A DNA stretch of 64,000 nucleotides from CAZABP01 sp964483245 (lineage in GTDB: Bacteria; Planctomycetota; UBA1135; UBA2386): NCBI GenBank assembly GCA_964483245.1, contig CAZABP010000025.1, positions 1 to 64,000 on the forward strand, in the 5' to 3' direction. Below, piece after piece: positions 1 to 8,468 of the stretch (the first letter of the stretch is position 1; the number at the start of each line of letters is the position of its first letter). The translations under genes and the position numbers were made by a program. The notes under the pieces were generated by a model. It searched no databases and was not told the origin of the DNA. It saw nothing but the letters and a program-made list of their open reading frames with translations.

Positions 1-40
1 CGGTTGGGTTTCGGGCGCGAGCAGAGCGAGCGCCTGAGAT

Positions 41-100
41 GGGGTCTGACCCCTTTCTTGCCACGGTGACACGCTTGGGGTCGGACCCCCTTCTTGCCAC
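41..100. repeat. GGGGTCnGACCCC palindrome pair
   Basis: Two copies of a short palindrome, GGGGTCTGACCCC (41-53) and GGGGTCGGACCCC (77-89), each followed by TTCTTGCCAC or a close variant. They lie just beyond the stop of the first WEWDG-repeat gene. The same core recurs in several other intergenic spots of the window, always outside genes, which makes it a dispersed REP-like element. The TTCTTGCCAC tail recurs at 26959-26984. Confidence 0.75.
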
Positions 101-105
101 CGCGC

Positions 106-2238
106 TCAATCGCCGATCCGCAGCGTGAGGCCGGCGCTCGTGGCGATCCGGGTCAGCGGGACCAGCGGGTCGTCGAGCAGCGCCTGCGTGTGCACGGTGA
201 ATCCGCGCAACGTGAGGTCGTACGGGATCGGCAGCGGCAGCCGCGTGAAACCATGCATGTCGGTCAGCGCCGGCACCGCGACCAGAGGTTGCAGTGGATC
301 CACACGCAACGTGCACGGGCCGAGCGGGATGTTGGCACTGGCGGTGCCGAGGAGGAACGCGGCTGGGGCGAGTGCGCGGGTGGACTGCAGCTCGAGCGCC
401 ATGCGTTCGCCGAGCGCAGGCTTGGCGAACACGCCGAGATGCGGCGGCGTGATGCCGCCGCAGGGGGAACCGACCACGAGCGCCTCTGCTGGCTCAGGCG
501 TCAGCAGGTACGTTCGCGTGCCCCCCTGTCCAATCTGCGGACCCATGAGTCCGTGCATGCAGATCCGCCCCGAGGACGGATCCCAGGCGAACGCGACATC
601 AGCCAGCAGCGGGAGGGGCTTCGCGGGTAGCGGGGTGACGGTCCAGTCGGTCCCATCCCACGCAGATGCCCTTGGTTGATCGTCCAACGACACGGCCGTG
701 ATGCGCTGGCTCGTGCCATCGAATACCAACCCGCCGCGGGTCCATGCCAGCGGCGGCGTCCGAGGCGTCAGCTTGATCCAGGTCTGCCCGTTCCACCGCC
801 AGGTCACCGCTCCCATCGAGATCCCGATGGTCTGGCCACGGACGCGGTCGTGCGCGATGTCGAGAAAGTCGGATGGCGTCACTGCCGTCTGGAACTGCGT
901 CCAGGTCGTGCCATCCCAGCGAAAGGTCTGGGTTCCTTGCGTCGGGGTGTTGAACACGAACAGCGCGTAGCCGAGCGCCGCGTCGAAGCAACAGACGCAG
1001 CGGTGGATGAGGACGGGCGGGCCGGGATGCTTCGTCCATCTCGTACCGTCCCACTCCCAGCAAGTGTTGTTGGGCGGTGGCTGCATCGTGCCGGCTTGCA
1101 GGGCGACCAAACGATTGCGCTTTTCGTCCCAGACCGCGACGCGAGGGATGACCCAGGTAGATGGATCTTCGGCCCGAAGCGACCACGTGCCGCGGCGGTA
1201 CTCCCAGAGCTCGTAGTCGCCACCGTTGATGCCCCTGGCATGGCACCAGATGGAACCACGTGGATCCGTGGTCAGAGAACACAGTCCGCCCGTGATTCCG
1301 AGCAGTTCCGGGTTCGCTGGCCCCGCGAGCTGCTGCCACCGGTCTCCGCGCAGGCGCCAGACCCCCGACCATCTCGCGACGTAGCCTCCGAAGGCGAGCA
1401 CGCCGCCTCCAGGTGCTCGTGTGGTTTGGATGCTGCCATCGAACTCCGGCAGGGTGCCCGACAGGTTCACGCGTGACCAACGCTTTCCATCCCAGGCGTG
1501 GACCCGGAACGTGGATGGCGCCGCGTCCTTGACCAGCATCAGCAGTTGATTGCGGACGTCGTCGAAGACAAGTTGCGGCGTCGTCGGAAGTGGGACTCCG
1601 ACCGGCCCGGAGGCGTGCCATTCCAGACCGTCCCATTCCCAGGTCTCGTCAGCGGCTACCAACACGATGCGTTGGCGGTGCACATCCAACGCCATCGCCA
1701 TGTTCTGCCCGGGTTTCGGGGTCACGTCAGGCGTGAGCTGCTTCCACGCTGCGCCATCGAAGCGCCAGCTCTGGCCCTGGCCGAATGCGAGCATGCCGCC
1801 GGTCATCGGCTCGGAGTTCAGCAGCCAGCCCCAGATGTAGTTGGGACCCTGCTGGTCGCGCGCGACGCGCCAATCGCTGCCATTCCAGTCCCAACGGTCG
1901 TGTCGTCCAGAGATCTGCCCCGGCGTCAGCAACACTGCGACACCACGCAGTTCATCGAATGCGAATGCAGCCCCGTAGCCGACCGTCGAGGGTCCCGCAC
2001 TCGTCGCAGGACGTCGCCACGCCCACTGCGAGCCGTCCCACTCCCAGACACGCGCGGTCGGATCCATCTGCGGATTGCCGCCGGTGACGATGACGCGTTC
2101 GCGCCACGAGTCGTAGCAAGCGGCGAAACTCCACCTGCGCGGCATGCGCTCGACCTCCGACCACGTGAGATTCTGCGCGAAACCAAGCTGACCGCTCGCA
2201 ATGCAGAGCGCGGCGCCGATCCGGAGAGTCGGGTTCAT
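106..2238 (-). CDS. Secreted WEWDG-repeat (kelch/beta-propeller-like) protein, paralogue A
   Basis: Predicted exported protein of 710 residues. The start at 2238 gives a classic signal peptide ending LGFAQ; an upstream in-frame start would add 30 residues unlike a signal. The body repeats units of roughly 50-60 residues containing WEWDG or WRWNG followed by W, then FDxxRGxxVLL, with many TGG/FGG turns, resembling kelch-type propeller blades. The last ~130 residues, from SPCGGITPPHLG onward, form a separate hydrophobic domain of a kind often found at the C-terminus of planctomycete secreted proteins. Binding target unknown. It is one of three tandem paralogues; its last ~120 codons are identical in DNA to paralogue C. 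Confidence 0.85.
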   Translation of the reverse strand: MNPTLRIGAALCIASGQLGFAQNLTWSEVERMPRRWSFAACYDSWRERVIVTGGNPQMDPTARVWEWDGSQWAWRRPATSAGPSTVGYGAAFAFDELRGVAVLLTPGQISGRHDRWDWNGSDWRVARDQQGPNYIWGWLLNSEPMTGGMLAFGQGQSWRFDGAAWKQLTPDVTPKPGQNMAMALDVHRQRIVLVAADETWEWDGLEWHASGPVGVPLPTTPQLVFDDVRNQLLMLVKDAAPSTFRVHAWDGKRWSRVNLSGTLPEFDGSIQTTRAPGGGVLAFGGYVARWSGVWRLRGDRWQQLAGPANPELLGITGGLCSLTTDPRGSIWCHARGINGGDYELWEYRRGTWSLRAEDPSTWVIPRVAVWDEKRNRLVALQAGTMQPPPNNTCWEWDGTRWTKHPGPPVLIHRCVCCFDAALGYALFVFNTPTQGTQTFRWDGTTWTQFQTAVTPSDFLDIAHDRVRGQTIGISMGAVTWRWNGQTWIKLTPRTPPLAWTRGGLVFDGTSQRITAVSLDDQPRASAWDGTDWTVTPLPAKPLPLLADVAFAWDPSSGRICMHGLMGPQIGQGGTRTYLLTPEPAEALVVGSPCGGITPPHLGVFAKPALGERMALELQSTRALAPAAFLLGTASANIPLGPCTLRVDPLQPLVAVPALTDMHGFTRLPLPIPYDLTLRGFTVHTQALLDDPLVPLTRIATSAGLTLRIGD
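110..472. repeat. 363-bp perfect direct repeat, copy 1
   Basis: Identical base for base to 4810-5172 (offset exactly 4700). It covers the 3-prime ends of paralogues A and C, encoding the C-terminal domain. Identity stops abruptly at 473/5173. Such a sharp block points to recent gene conversion or unequal recombination rather than slow divergence. Confidence 0.95.
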
Positions 2239-2450
2239 GCCGCAGATCATGCCACGTGGGTGCGCGCATGTGAGTTGGCGCTCGGCACAATGTGCAGACA
2301 CGGGCTGCGCATGGAGCAACGCTCGCACATTCGATGTCGCATCGACGGCACGCTTGCTGTCGCGCCGTTACGTGCGCGTGACCGTAGGCACGCGTCACAC
2401 CGGTCGTGCGCGGACGCGGTCGGGGTGTAACTCCCTGCATGCCACGCCGC

Positions 2451-4568
2451 TCAGTCTCCGATCCGCAGCGCGAGGCCGGGGCTCGTGGCGATCCTGGTCA
2501 GTGGCACCAGCGGTTCGTCGAGCAGCGCCTGCGTGTGCAGCGTGAACCCGCGCAGCGTCAGGTCGTACGGGATCGGCAGCGGCAGCCGCGTGAAACCATG
2601 CATGTCGGTCAGCGCCGGAACCGCGACCAGCGGTTGCATTGGATCCACACGCAACGTGCACGGGCCGAGCCGGATGTTGGCACTGGCGGTGCCGAGCAGG
2701 AATGCGGCTGGCGCGAGCGCGCGGGTGGTCGTCAGCTCGAGCGCCATCCGTTCGCCGAGGGCGGGTGGTGCGAATGTGCCGAGATGCGGCGGCGCGATGC
2801 CGCCGCAGGGATCACCGACGACGACGACTCCCGCGGGTTCTGGGGTCAGCAGGTAGGTACGCGTCCCTGCTTGATTGAGGTTTGGCCCGCATAGACCAGT
2901 CATGCAGATCCGCTGGGACGACGGATCCCACGCGACGCCGACCCCATGCAACGTTGCATGCGGAATCGGAGGTAGTGGTGCCACGCTCCAGTCGGTGCCA
3001 TCCCAGCTCGAGAGGCGCGCAGTGCGGTCGAGATTCAATGCGACGATCTGCCGTCGCCCCGGGTCGAAAGCAACTCCACCCTGGACGAACCAAACAGCCG
3101 GTGGCGTTCGCGGTGTCAGCTTGATCCATGCCTGGCCATTCCACCGCCAGGTGAGCGCGTCGCCGGTGATCCCGATCGTCTCGCCTCGCGGGCGATCGTG
3201 TGCGAGGCCGATGAGATTGGGCGGCGTGGAGGAGTTCGGGAACTGCGTCCACGTGGATCCATCCCAGCCGAACGTCTGGGCGCCCGACGCCACTGTGTTG
3301 CACGCAAACAGCGTGTAGCCACGTGCAGCATCGAATGCTGCGCCCCCAGCCTGCAGATTGAGTGGCGGTCGCACGACCTTGGACCAGCCAGCTGTGCGGT
3401 GCCATTCCCAGCAGGTATCGATGTAGACGACGACGAGCCTGTTCCGGCGCTCGTCCCATGCGGCACAACGGTGGAGGATCGGGCCAGGGGCGCCGTCGCC
3501 AAGAAACGTCCATCGGCGCTGTCGAAACTCCCAGAGCTCGAACGCAACCGTGTTACGACCTCGACCGTAGGCGAGGAGCGAACCTCGAGCAGGATCCGGG
3601 ACCAACGCACTGACTCCGGGAGCACGGTCGAATTCCGACTGATCCGGGCCCGCGAGTCGTTGCCACCGCTCACGCCCCAGATGCCAGACTCCCGACCACT
3701 TTGCGCCGAAGCCACCAAACGCAGTGATCCCACCGTGCGGCGAACGCGTGACCTGGCTGTGGTCGTCGAACTCGGGCGGGACGTCCGAGACTGTGACTGG
3801 CGACCACCGAGATCCATCCCACGAGTAGATCCGGAACGCCGACAGCACTGAGTCCTTGACCAGCATCAGGACCCGCCCGCGCAGGTCGTCGAACACCAAT
3901 CTCGGCTGCGTCGGCACAGGCACACCAATCGGGCCTCGGGCATGCCAATCGAGGCCATCCCACTCCCAGGTCTCGTCGCCGGACAGCAACACGATGCGCC
4001 GCCGGTGCGGATCCAGCGTCATCGCTTGCTTCGCCGAGTACTTTGGCGTCACGTCGGGCGAGAGTTGCACCCACACCGACCCATCGAAACACCAAGTCTG
4101 GCTGCCCCCGAACACGAGCAACCCTCCGGACATCGGCTCCCATGACATCAGCCACGCAGAGCCGCCGTGCGGCCCCGACTGGTTGGGGATCACGCGCCAA
4201 GCGGTGCCGTTCCATTCCCAGCGGTCGTGCCGGCCGTGGACTTGCGCGGGTGCCAGTAGCACCGCGACGCCGCGCAGTTCATCGAACCCAAGCGTTTTGC
4301 TCGAGCCGATGTCCGCTGGTGGCGACAGTCCGGTCGCAGATCGCTGCCAAGCCCACTGTGTGCCATCCCACTCCCAGACACGTGCCACCGGATCCGACTG
4401 CGGCCAGCCCCCGGTGACGATCACGCGCTCGCGCCACGAGTCGTAGCAGGCGAGGAACCCGGTGCGCCGCGGCATGCGCTCGACCTCCGACCATGCCAGG
4501 CTCTGCGCCATGAGGAGCTGCGCCCCCGCGATCCAGAGTGCGGCGCCGACGCGGCACGCGAGTCGCAT
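2451..4568 (-). CDS. Secreted WEWDG-repeat protein, paralogue B
   Basis: Predicted exported protein of 705 residues, the middle of three tandem paralogues. The start at 4568 (MRLACRVGAALW) gives a signal peptide ending LLMAQ, matching paralogue A; an in-frame start at 4673 would add 35 residues. It has the same WEWDG/WEWNG-W repeats and the same C-terminal hydrophobic domain as its neighbours, but its C-terminal coding DNA differs from the A/C block at many positions. Its 5-prime end and upstream region are nearly identical to those of paralogue C. No enzyme motif is seen; a surface or extracellular propeller is the likeliest role. Confidence 0.85.
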   Translation of the reverse strand: MRLACRVGAALWIAGAQLLMAQSLAWSEVERMPRRTGFLACYDSWRERVIVTGGWPQSDPVARVWEWDGTQWAWQRSATGLSPPADIGSSKTLGFDELRGVAVLLAPAQVHGRHDRWEWNGTAWRVIPNQSGPHGGSAWLMSWEPMSGGLLVFGGSQTWCFDGSVWVQLSPDVTPKYSAKQAMTLDPHRRRIVLLSGDETWEWDGLDWHARGPIGVPVPTQPRLVFDDLRGRVLMLVKDSVLSAFRIYSWDGSRWSPVTVSDVPPEFDDHSQVTRSPHGGITAFGGFGAKWSGVWHLGRERWQRLAGPDQSEFDRAPGVSALVPDPARGSLLAYGRGRNTVAFELWEFRQRRWTFLGDGAPGPILHRCAAWDERRNRLVVVYIDTCWEWHRTAGWSKVVRPPLNLQAGGAAFDAARGYTLFACNTVASGAQTFGWDGSTWTQFPNSSTPPNLIGLAHDRPRGETIGITGDALTWRWNGQAWIKLTPRTPPAVWFVQGGVAFDPGRRQIVALNLDRTARLSSWDGTDWSVAPLPPIPHATLHGVGVAWDPSSQRICMTGLCGPNLNQAGTRTYLLTPEPAGVVVVGDPCGGIAPPHLGTFAPPALGERMALELTTTRALAPAAFLLGTASANIRLGPCTLRVDPMQPLVAVPALTDMHGFTRLPLPIPYDLTLRGFTLHTQALLDEPLVPLTRIATSPGLALRIGD

Positions 4569-4740
4569 TCCCTGCGCGTGGACGGTGACGCCAGCGAGCC
4601 TCGACACCGGCAGGACGACGGGCGCATGGAACCGCATTGCGCGCTGGTTAGTCCCGTGCACCGTGCGCGTCACACGCGGATCGCGCGGCCCGTGGAGCCA
4701 TCGGGGTCCATCCGGTTGGGGTCAGATCCCAACCGGCTAC
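4441..4740. repeat. ~300-bp direct repeat, copy 1 (5-prime end and upstream region of paralogue B)
   Basis: Matches 6814-7113 (offset 2373) with only about six mismatches; 4468-4663 is identical to 6841-7036. It covers the signal-peptide region of paralogues B and C plus the upstream sequence through a GGGGTCAGAtCCC palindrome, so the two genes share an upstream region as well as an N-terminus. Confidence 0.9.
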
Positions 4741-4790
4741 TCGAGTAGTCAAAAGGGGTCAGACCCCAACCGGCTACAGACCCCGACCGG
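4714..4790. repeat. GGGGTCAGACCCC palindromes between paralogues B and C
   Basis: GGTTGGGGTCAGATCCCAACC (one mismatch from a perfect palindrome) at 4714-4734, then GGGGTCAGACCCC plus AACCGGCTAC at 4755-4777, then a third partial CAGACCCCGACCGGCTACG unit. CCAACCGGCTAC recurs after several copies and appears to belong to the repeat unit. Confidence 0.75.
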
Positions 4791-4805
4791 CTACGCGGGC
4801 GCCGG

Positions 4806-6941
4806 TCAGTCGCCGATCCGCAGCGTGAGGCCGGCGCTCGTGGCGATCCGGGTCAGCGGGACCAGCGGGTCGTCGAGCAGCGCCTGCGTGTGCACGGTGA
4901 ATCCGCGCAACGTGAGGTCGTACGGGATCGGCAGCGGCAGCCGCGTGAAACCATGCATGTCGGTCAGCGCCGGCACCGCGACCAGAGGTTGCAGTGGATC
5001 CACACGCAACGTGCACGGGCCGAGCGGGATGTTGGCACTGGCGGTGCCGAGGAGGAACGCGGCTGGGGCGAGTGCGCGGGTGGACTGCAGCTCGAGCGCC
5101 ATGCGTTCGCCGAGCGCAGGCTTGGCGAACACGCCGAGATGCGGCGGCGTGATGCCGCCGCAGGGGGAACCGGATGGGACAGCTTGCGCCGGCTGCGGCG
5201 TGAGCAGGTAGGTCCGTGTTCCAACATGGTCGGCGTCGGGCCCGAACCGTCCATGCATGCAGATCCGCCGTGACGCGGGATCCCAAGCAAGGCTGATGCC
5301 AGCCAACGCAGCGTGCGGATTCGGTGGCAGCAACGCGACACTCCAATCGCTGCCATTCCATGCCGACACTCGTTGCGGCGAATCGAGCGCGAGCGCCACG
5401 ATCTGGCCTCGAGTCGCATCGAACAGCAGCGCACCCCCGAACACCCAGACGGCCGGTGCAGTCTGCGGACCCAGTCGCCGCCAAGTCTGCCCGTCCCAGC
5501 GCCAAGTCAGCGCATCCGAGCCGATTGCGATCGTGTCGCCACGCGTCGGGTCGTGCGCGATCCCGATCAGGTTTCCTGGTGTCGCGGCGTTCGGAAACCG
5601 GATCCAGGTCGTCCCATCCCAGCCGAGCGTCACTGTGGTCAGCGCGTCGACTTGGGCGACGAACAGTGCATGGCCTCGCGCCGCGTCGAAGCAGGCGGCA
5701 CCACGCACGACAGCGATCGGTGGTCCCGCAGATTTGATCCACCCCGCACCGTCCCACTCCCAGGTTGCGGTGTTCGACGGCGGCATCGTGGAGTCTGCGC
5801 GAAGCGTGACGAGCCGGCGGCGCCGCTCATCCCAGGTCATGAGGCCATGCGGCACCAGGCTGGGGAGCTCCGCGCTGCGCAATGCCCATTCACCCTGTCG
5901 GAACTCCCAGAGCTCGAACACAGTGTTGTGCATTGCCATCGCGTAGCTGAGCACCGAGCCGCGCGCCGGCGCGGTCACGAGTGCCACGGAGAAACCGCTC
6001 GCGCGCAGGGCGACCGCAGGTTCCGCAAGCTGCTGCCAGCCATTCCCGTCCAGTCGCCACAGCCCCGCCAGCTTTGCATCGAAGCCGCCGAGCGCGAGGA
6101 TCCCGCCGCGTGGTGAAGGCAACACCCGGACGGAGTGATCGAAAACCGGCTGCGGTCCCGACAGGTTGACGCGCGACCAACGGGATCCATCCCACGCGTA
6201 GATCCGGAACGCTGCCGGCGACACGTCCCTGACCAGCATCAGTACCTGATTGCGCACATCGTCGAACACGAGCCGCGGCCCTGTCGTCAGCACGACTCCT
6301 GCCGGCCCGCGCGCGTGCCAGTCGACGCCGTCCCATTCCCAGGTCTCGTCGCCGGACAGCAACACGATGCGCTGCCGGCGCGCGTCGAGTGTCATCGCCA
6401 TCCACGTGGCGATCTTCGGTGTCACGGTGGGCGCGAGTTGGCGCCACGTTCCGTCATCGAACCGCCAACTCTCCCCCTTGCCGCCGAACGCGAACATGCC
6501 GCCGAGCATCGGCTCCGAACTCAGCAGCCATGCCGAGCGGGGATCCGGTCCCTGTCGTTGGCGCGCAACCCGCCACTCGACGCCATTCCACTCCCAGCGG
6601 TCGTGCAGGCCCGGCACCTGCGTGCGCGTCAGGAGCACAGCGACGCCTCGCACCGTGTCGAATGCGAACGAACTGTCGGAGCCGAGATCTGCCGGTGCCA
6701 GCGGCGTCGCGGAACGCCGCCACGCCCACTGTGTGCCGTCCCACTCCCAGAGCCGCTCCGGAGGATCTGTCTGCGGCGAGCCTCCGATGACGACCACACG
6801 CTCGCGCCATGAGTCGTAGCAGGCGAGGAACCCGGTGCGTCGCGGCATGCGCTCGACCTCCGACCATGCCAGGCTCTGCGCCATGAGGAGCTGCGCCCCC
6901 GCGATCCAGAGTGCGGCGCCGACGCGGCACGCGAGTCGCAT
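4806..6941 (-). CDS. Secreted WEWDG-repeat protein, paralogue C (mosaic of A and B)
   Basis: Predicted exported protein of 711 residues with the same plan as A and B: signal peptide from 6941 ending LLMAQ, repeated WEWDG-W blades, C-terminal hydrophobic domain starting near SPCGGITPPHLG. Its origin is composite. The N-terminal coding region and upstream DNA match paralogue B almost perfectly, while the final ~120 codons are identical to paralogue A. The middle diverges from both. This is the product expected from recombination within the tandem array. Function beyond an extracellular propeller-like protein cannot be assigned. Confidence 0.85.
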   Translation of the reverse strand: MRLACRVGAALWIAGAQLLMAQSLAWSEVERMPRRTGFLACYDSWRERVVVIGGSPQTDPPERLWEWDGTQWAWRRSATPLAPADLGSDSSFAFDTVRGVAVLLTRTQVPGLHDRWEWNGVEWRVARQRQGPDPRSAWLLSSEPMLGGMFAFGGKGESWRFDDGTWRQLAPTVTPKIATWMAMTLDARRQRIVLLSGDETWEWDGVDWHARGPAGVVLTTGPRLVFDDVRNQVLMLVRDVSPAAFRIYAWDGSRWSRVNLSGPQPVFDHSVRVLPSPRGGILALGGFDAKLAGLWRLDGNGWQQLAEPAVALRASGFSVALVTAPARGSVLSYAMAMHNTVFELWEFRQGEWALRSAELPSLVPHGLMTWDERRRRLVTLRADSTMPPSNTATWEWDGAGWIKSAGPPIAVVRGAACFDAARGHALFVAQVDALTTVTLGWDGTTWIRFPNAATPGNLIGIAHDPTRGDTIAIGSDALTWRWDGQTWRRLGPQTAPAVWVFGGALLFDATRGQIVALALDSPQRVSAWNGSDWSVALLPPNPHAALAGISLAWDPASRRICMHGRFGPDADHVGTRTYLLTPQPAQAVPSGSPCGGITPPHLGVFAKPALGERMALELQSTRALAPAAFLLGTASANIPLGPCTLRVDPLQPLVAVPALTDMHGFTRLPLPIPYDLTLRGFTVHTQALLDDPLVPLTRIATSAGLTLRIGD
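4810..5172. repeat. 363-bp perfect direct repeat, copy 2
   Basis: Second copy of the block at 110-472, at the 3-prime end of paralogue C. Confidence 0.95.
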
Positions 6942-7113
6942 TCCCTGCGCGTGGACGGTGACGCCAGCGAGCCTCGACACCGGCAGGACGACGGGCGCAT
7001 GGAACCGCATTGCGCGCTGGTTAGTCCCGTGCACCGCGCGCGTCACACGCGGATCGCGCGCCCCGCGGAGCCATCAGGGTCCATCCGGTTGGGGTCAGAC
7101 CCCAACCGGCTAC
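6814..7113. repeat. ~300-bp direct repeat, copy 2 (5-prime end and upstream region of paralogue C)
   Basis: Second copy of the block at 4441-4740, with about 98 percent identity by eye. Confidence 0.9.
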
Positions 7114-7150
7114 GCAAGCAGTCAAAAGGGGTCAGACCCCAACCGGCTGA
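7087..7150. repeat. GGGGTCAGACCCC palindrome pair upstream of paralogue C
   Basis: A 21-bp perfect palindrome with a one-base centre, GGTTGGGGTCAGACCCCAACC, at 7088-7108 and a second GGGGTCAGACCCCAACCGGCT at 7128-7148, spaced by CAAGCAGTCAAAA. The same two-unit arrangement stands upstream of paralogue B, so it was copied with the gene. Confidence 0.75.
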
Positions 7151-7168
7151 CGCCACGCCCCGGCTGCG

Positions 7169-7582
7169 TCAGGCGTGCGAACCCGGCCCCAGCCGCTCGC
7201 GCAGGACCGACGCGATCCGCAGCGAGAACACGGCGAGGAACGCCAGCCCGGCGACTGCTTTCCCCTCGACGAGGGAACCCTCGATCGGCAGCGGCTGGCT
7301 CAGCAGTCCGAACTGGAACACGAGCCCGTACAGCATCAGCTCCAGCACGACCCCCACAGAGAACAGCTCCCAGAACAACACCGTGCGCAGCACGCAACCG
7401 ACGAAGTCGGCGAGCAGCGCGCCGGTCAGGACCTGCACGCCGGCAGGCGTGCGGTGCGCCCACAGCACGAGCAACACGTAAGCCGTCGTGCGCGCGAACA
7501 GGAGCAGCCCGTCGACGGTCGCATCGGCGCGTGCGAGCTGCTCGTATGTTGCGTCGATCCGATGCCTCTCCGTCCGTTGCAA
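7169..7582 (-). CDS. Small polytopic membrane protein, unknown function
   Basis: About 137 residues with three to four hydrophobic segments (LLLFARTTAYVLLVLW, a long stretch around FVGCVLRTVLFWELF, and AVAGLAFLAVFSL) and a short basic tail. No family recognised. The start is uncertain: no ATG or well-placed GTG precedes the first membrane segment, and the best candidate is TTG at 7582. That makes its 5-prime end overlap the divergently transcribed carboxypeptidase gene by about 20 bp. The frame stays open much further upstream, but that part lies antisense to the carboxypeptidase and has shadow-type composition. Confidence 0.5.
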   Translation of the reverse strand: MQRTERHRIDATYEQLARADATVDGLLLFARTTAYVLLVLWAHRTPAGVQVLTGALLADFVGCVLRTVLFWELFSVGVVLELMLYGLVFQFGLLSQPLPIEGSLVEGKAVAGLAFLAVFSLRIASVLRERLGPGSHA

Positions 7583-8371
7583 GTCAGCCGCGCTGCCTGG
7601 GTCCGGCGCGCGCCCGGGCTCGTGCGCGCCGTCTTCGCGCTGCCGATCGCGCTGCTCGCTGCCTGCAGTGTCCCGCCGATCCAGCCGGATCCCGCGGCCA
7701 CCGCCGAGGTCGCCGAGGTCTTCGACAGTGGTTGGCGGACGGTCGGTCACAGCCTGGAACATCGGCCGATCCTGGTCCGCACCTTGGGCCGCGGCCCGCG
7801 CCGCGTCCTCTGGGTCGGAGGGATCCATGGCAACGAGCGGGAGTCGGCGCTGACGACGCGCGAACTCCCGGCTGCATTCATCGCGACGCCCGCCCTCGCC
7901 GACCGCGTGACGCTGACGCTCGTCGAGGACCTGAACCCCGACGGCTCGGCGCGGCACACGCGCGAGAACGCGCGCGGCATCGACCTGAACCGCAACTGGC
8001 CGGCGCGCAACTTCGTGCCGTCGGCGACGAACGGCGCCGGACCGCTGAGCGAACCGGAGGCGCAGGTCTTCCACGAGCTCGTGTTGCAGCTGAGCCCGGA
8101 CCTCGTGATCGTTGCGCATGCGTTCACCGGGCGGTTCTTCATCAACTTCGACGGCCCGGCCCACCGGCTCGCCGAGCGGTTCTCGGCGCTGAGCGGCTAC
8201 CCAGTCGTCCCGTCGCAGGCGATCCACGGCACGCCCGGCTCGCTCGGCTCCTGGATCGGCATCGACCGGCAGACGCCGATCCTGACGCTCGAGCACCGCA
8301 AGGGCGCGGACCCGAGCGCCTGCTGGGAGCAGACGCGCGCGGCGATCCTCGCGGTCCTTGCCGATGCCTGA
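7562..8371 (+). CDS. M14/AstE-type zinc carboxypeptidase-like lipoprotein (MpaA-like)
   Basis: Predicted lipoprotein of 269 residues; the lipobox LLAAC near residue 35 would anchor it to a membrane. It has the signature of small M14 carboxypeptidases: GGIHGNERES supplies the zinc-binding HxxE, and LNPDGSARHTREN with GIDLNRNWP supplies the substrate-binding Arg/Asn region. A later H in VIVAHAF fits the third zinc ligand and LTLEH the catalytic Glu. E. coli MpaA is the closest described type and trims murein tripeptide, so a role in peptidoglycan-peptide turnover is plausible but inferred. The start is ATG 7562; the open frame before it is out of character for a signal sequence. Confidence 0.8.
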   Translation: MPLRPLQVSRAAWVRRAPGLVRAVFALPIALLAACSVPPIQPDPAATAEVAEVFDSGWRTVGHSLEHRPILVRTLGRGPRRVLWVGGIHGNERESALTTRELPAAFIATPALADRVTLTLVEDLNPDGSARHTRENARGIDLNRNWPARNFVPSATNGAGPLSEPEAQVFHELVLQLSPDLVIVAHAFTGRFFINFDGPAHRLAERFSALSGYPVVPSQAIHGTPGSLGSWIGIDRQTPILTLEHRKGADPSACWEQTRAAILAVLADA

Positions 8372-8468
8372 GGCGCGCCCGGCCCGGCGGTCTCCGGCGT
8401 TTTGCGCCTCGCCCGCGGCTCCCCTATCGTCCGCCCGCCTCCCGCGTCCCCCCGCCACCTCCTGCCGC

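Noticed and set aside
4714..7150. Repeated GGGGTCAGACCCC units as a CRISPR array
   Set aside because: Units are short, irregularly spaced and scattered; no cas gene is present.
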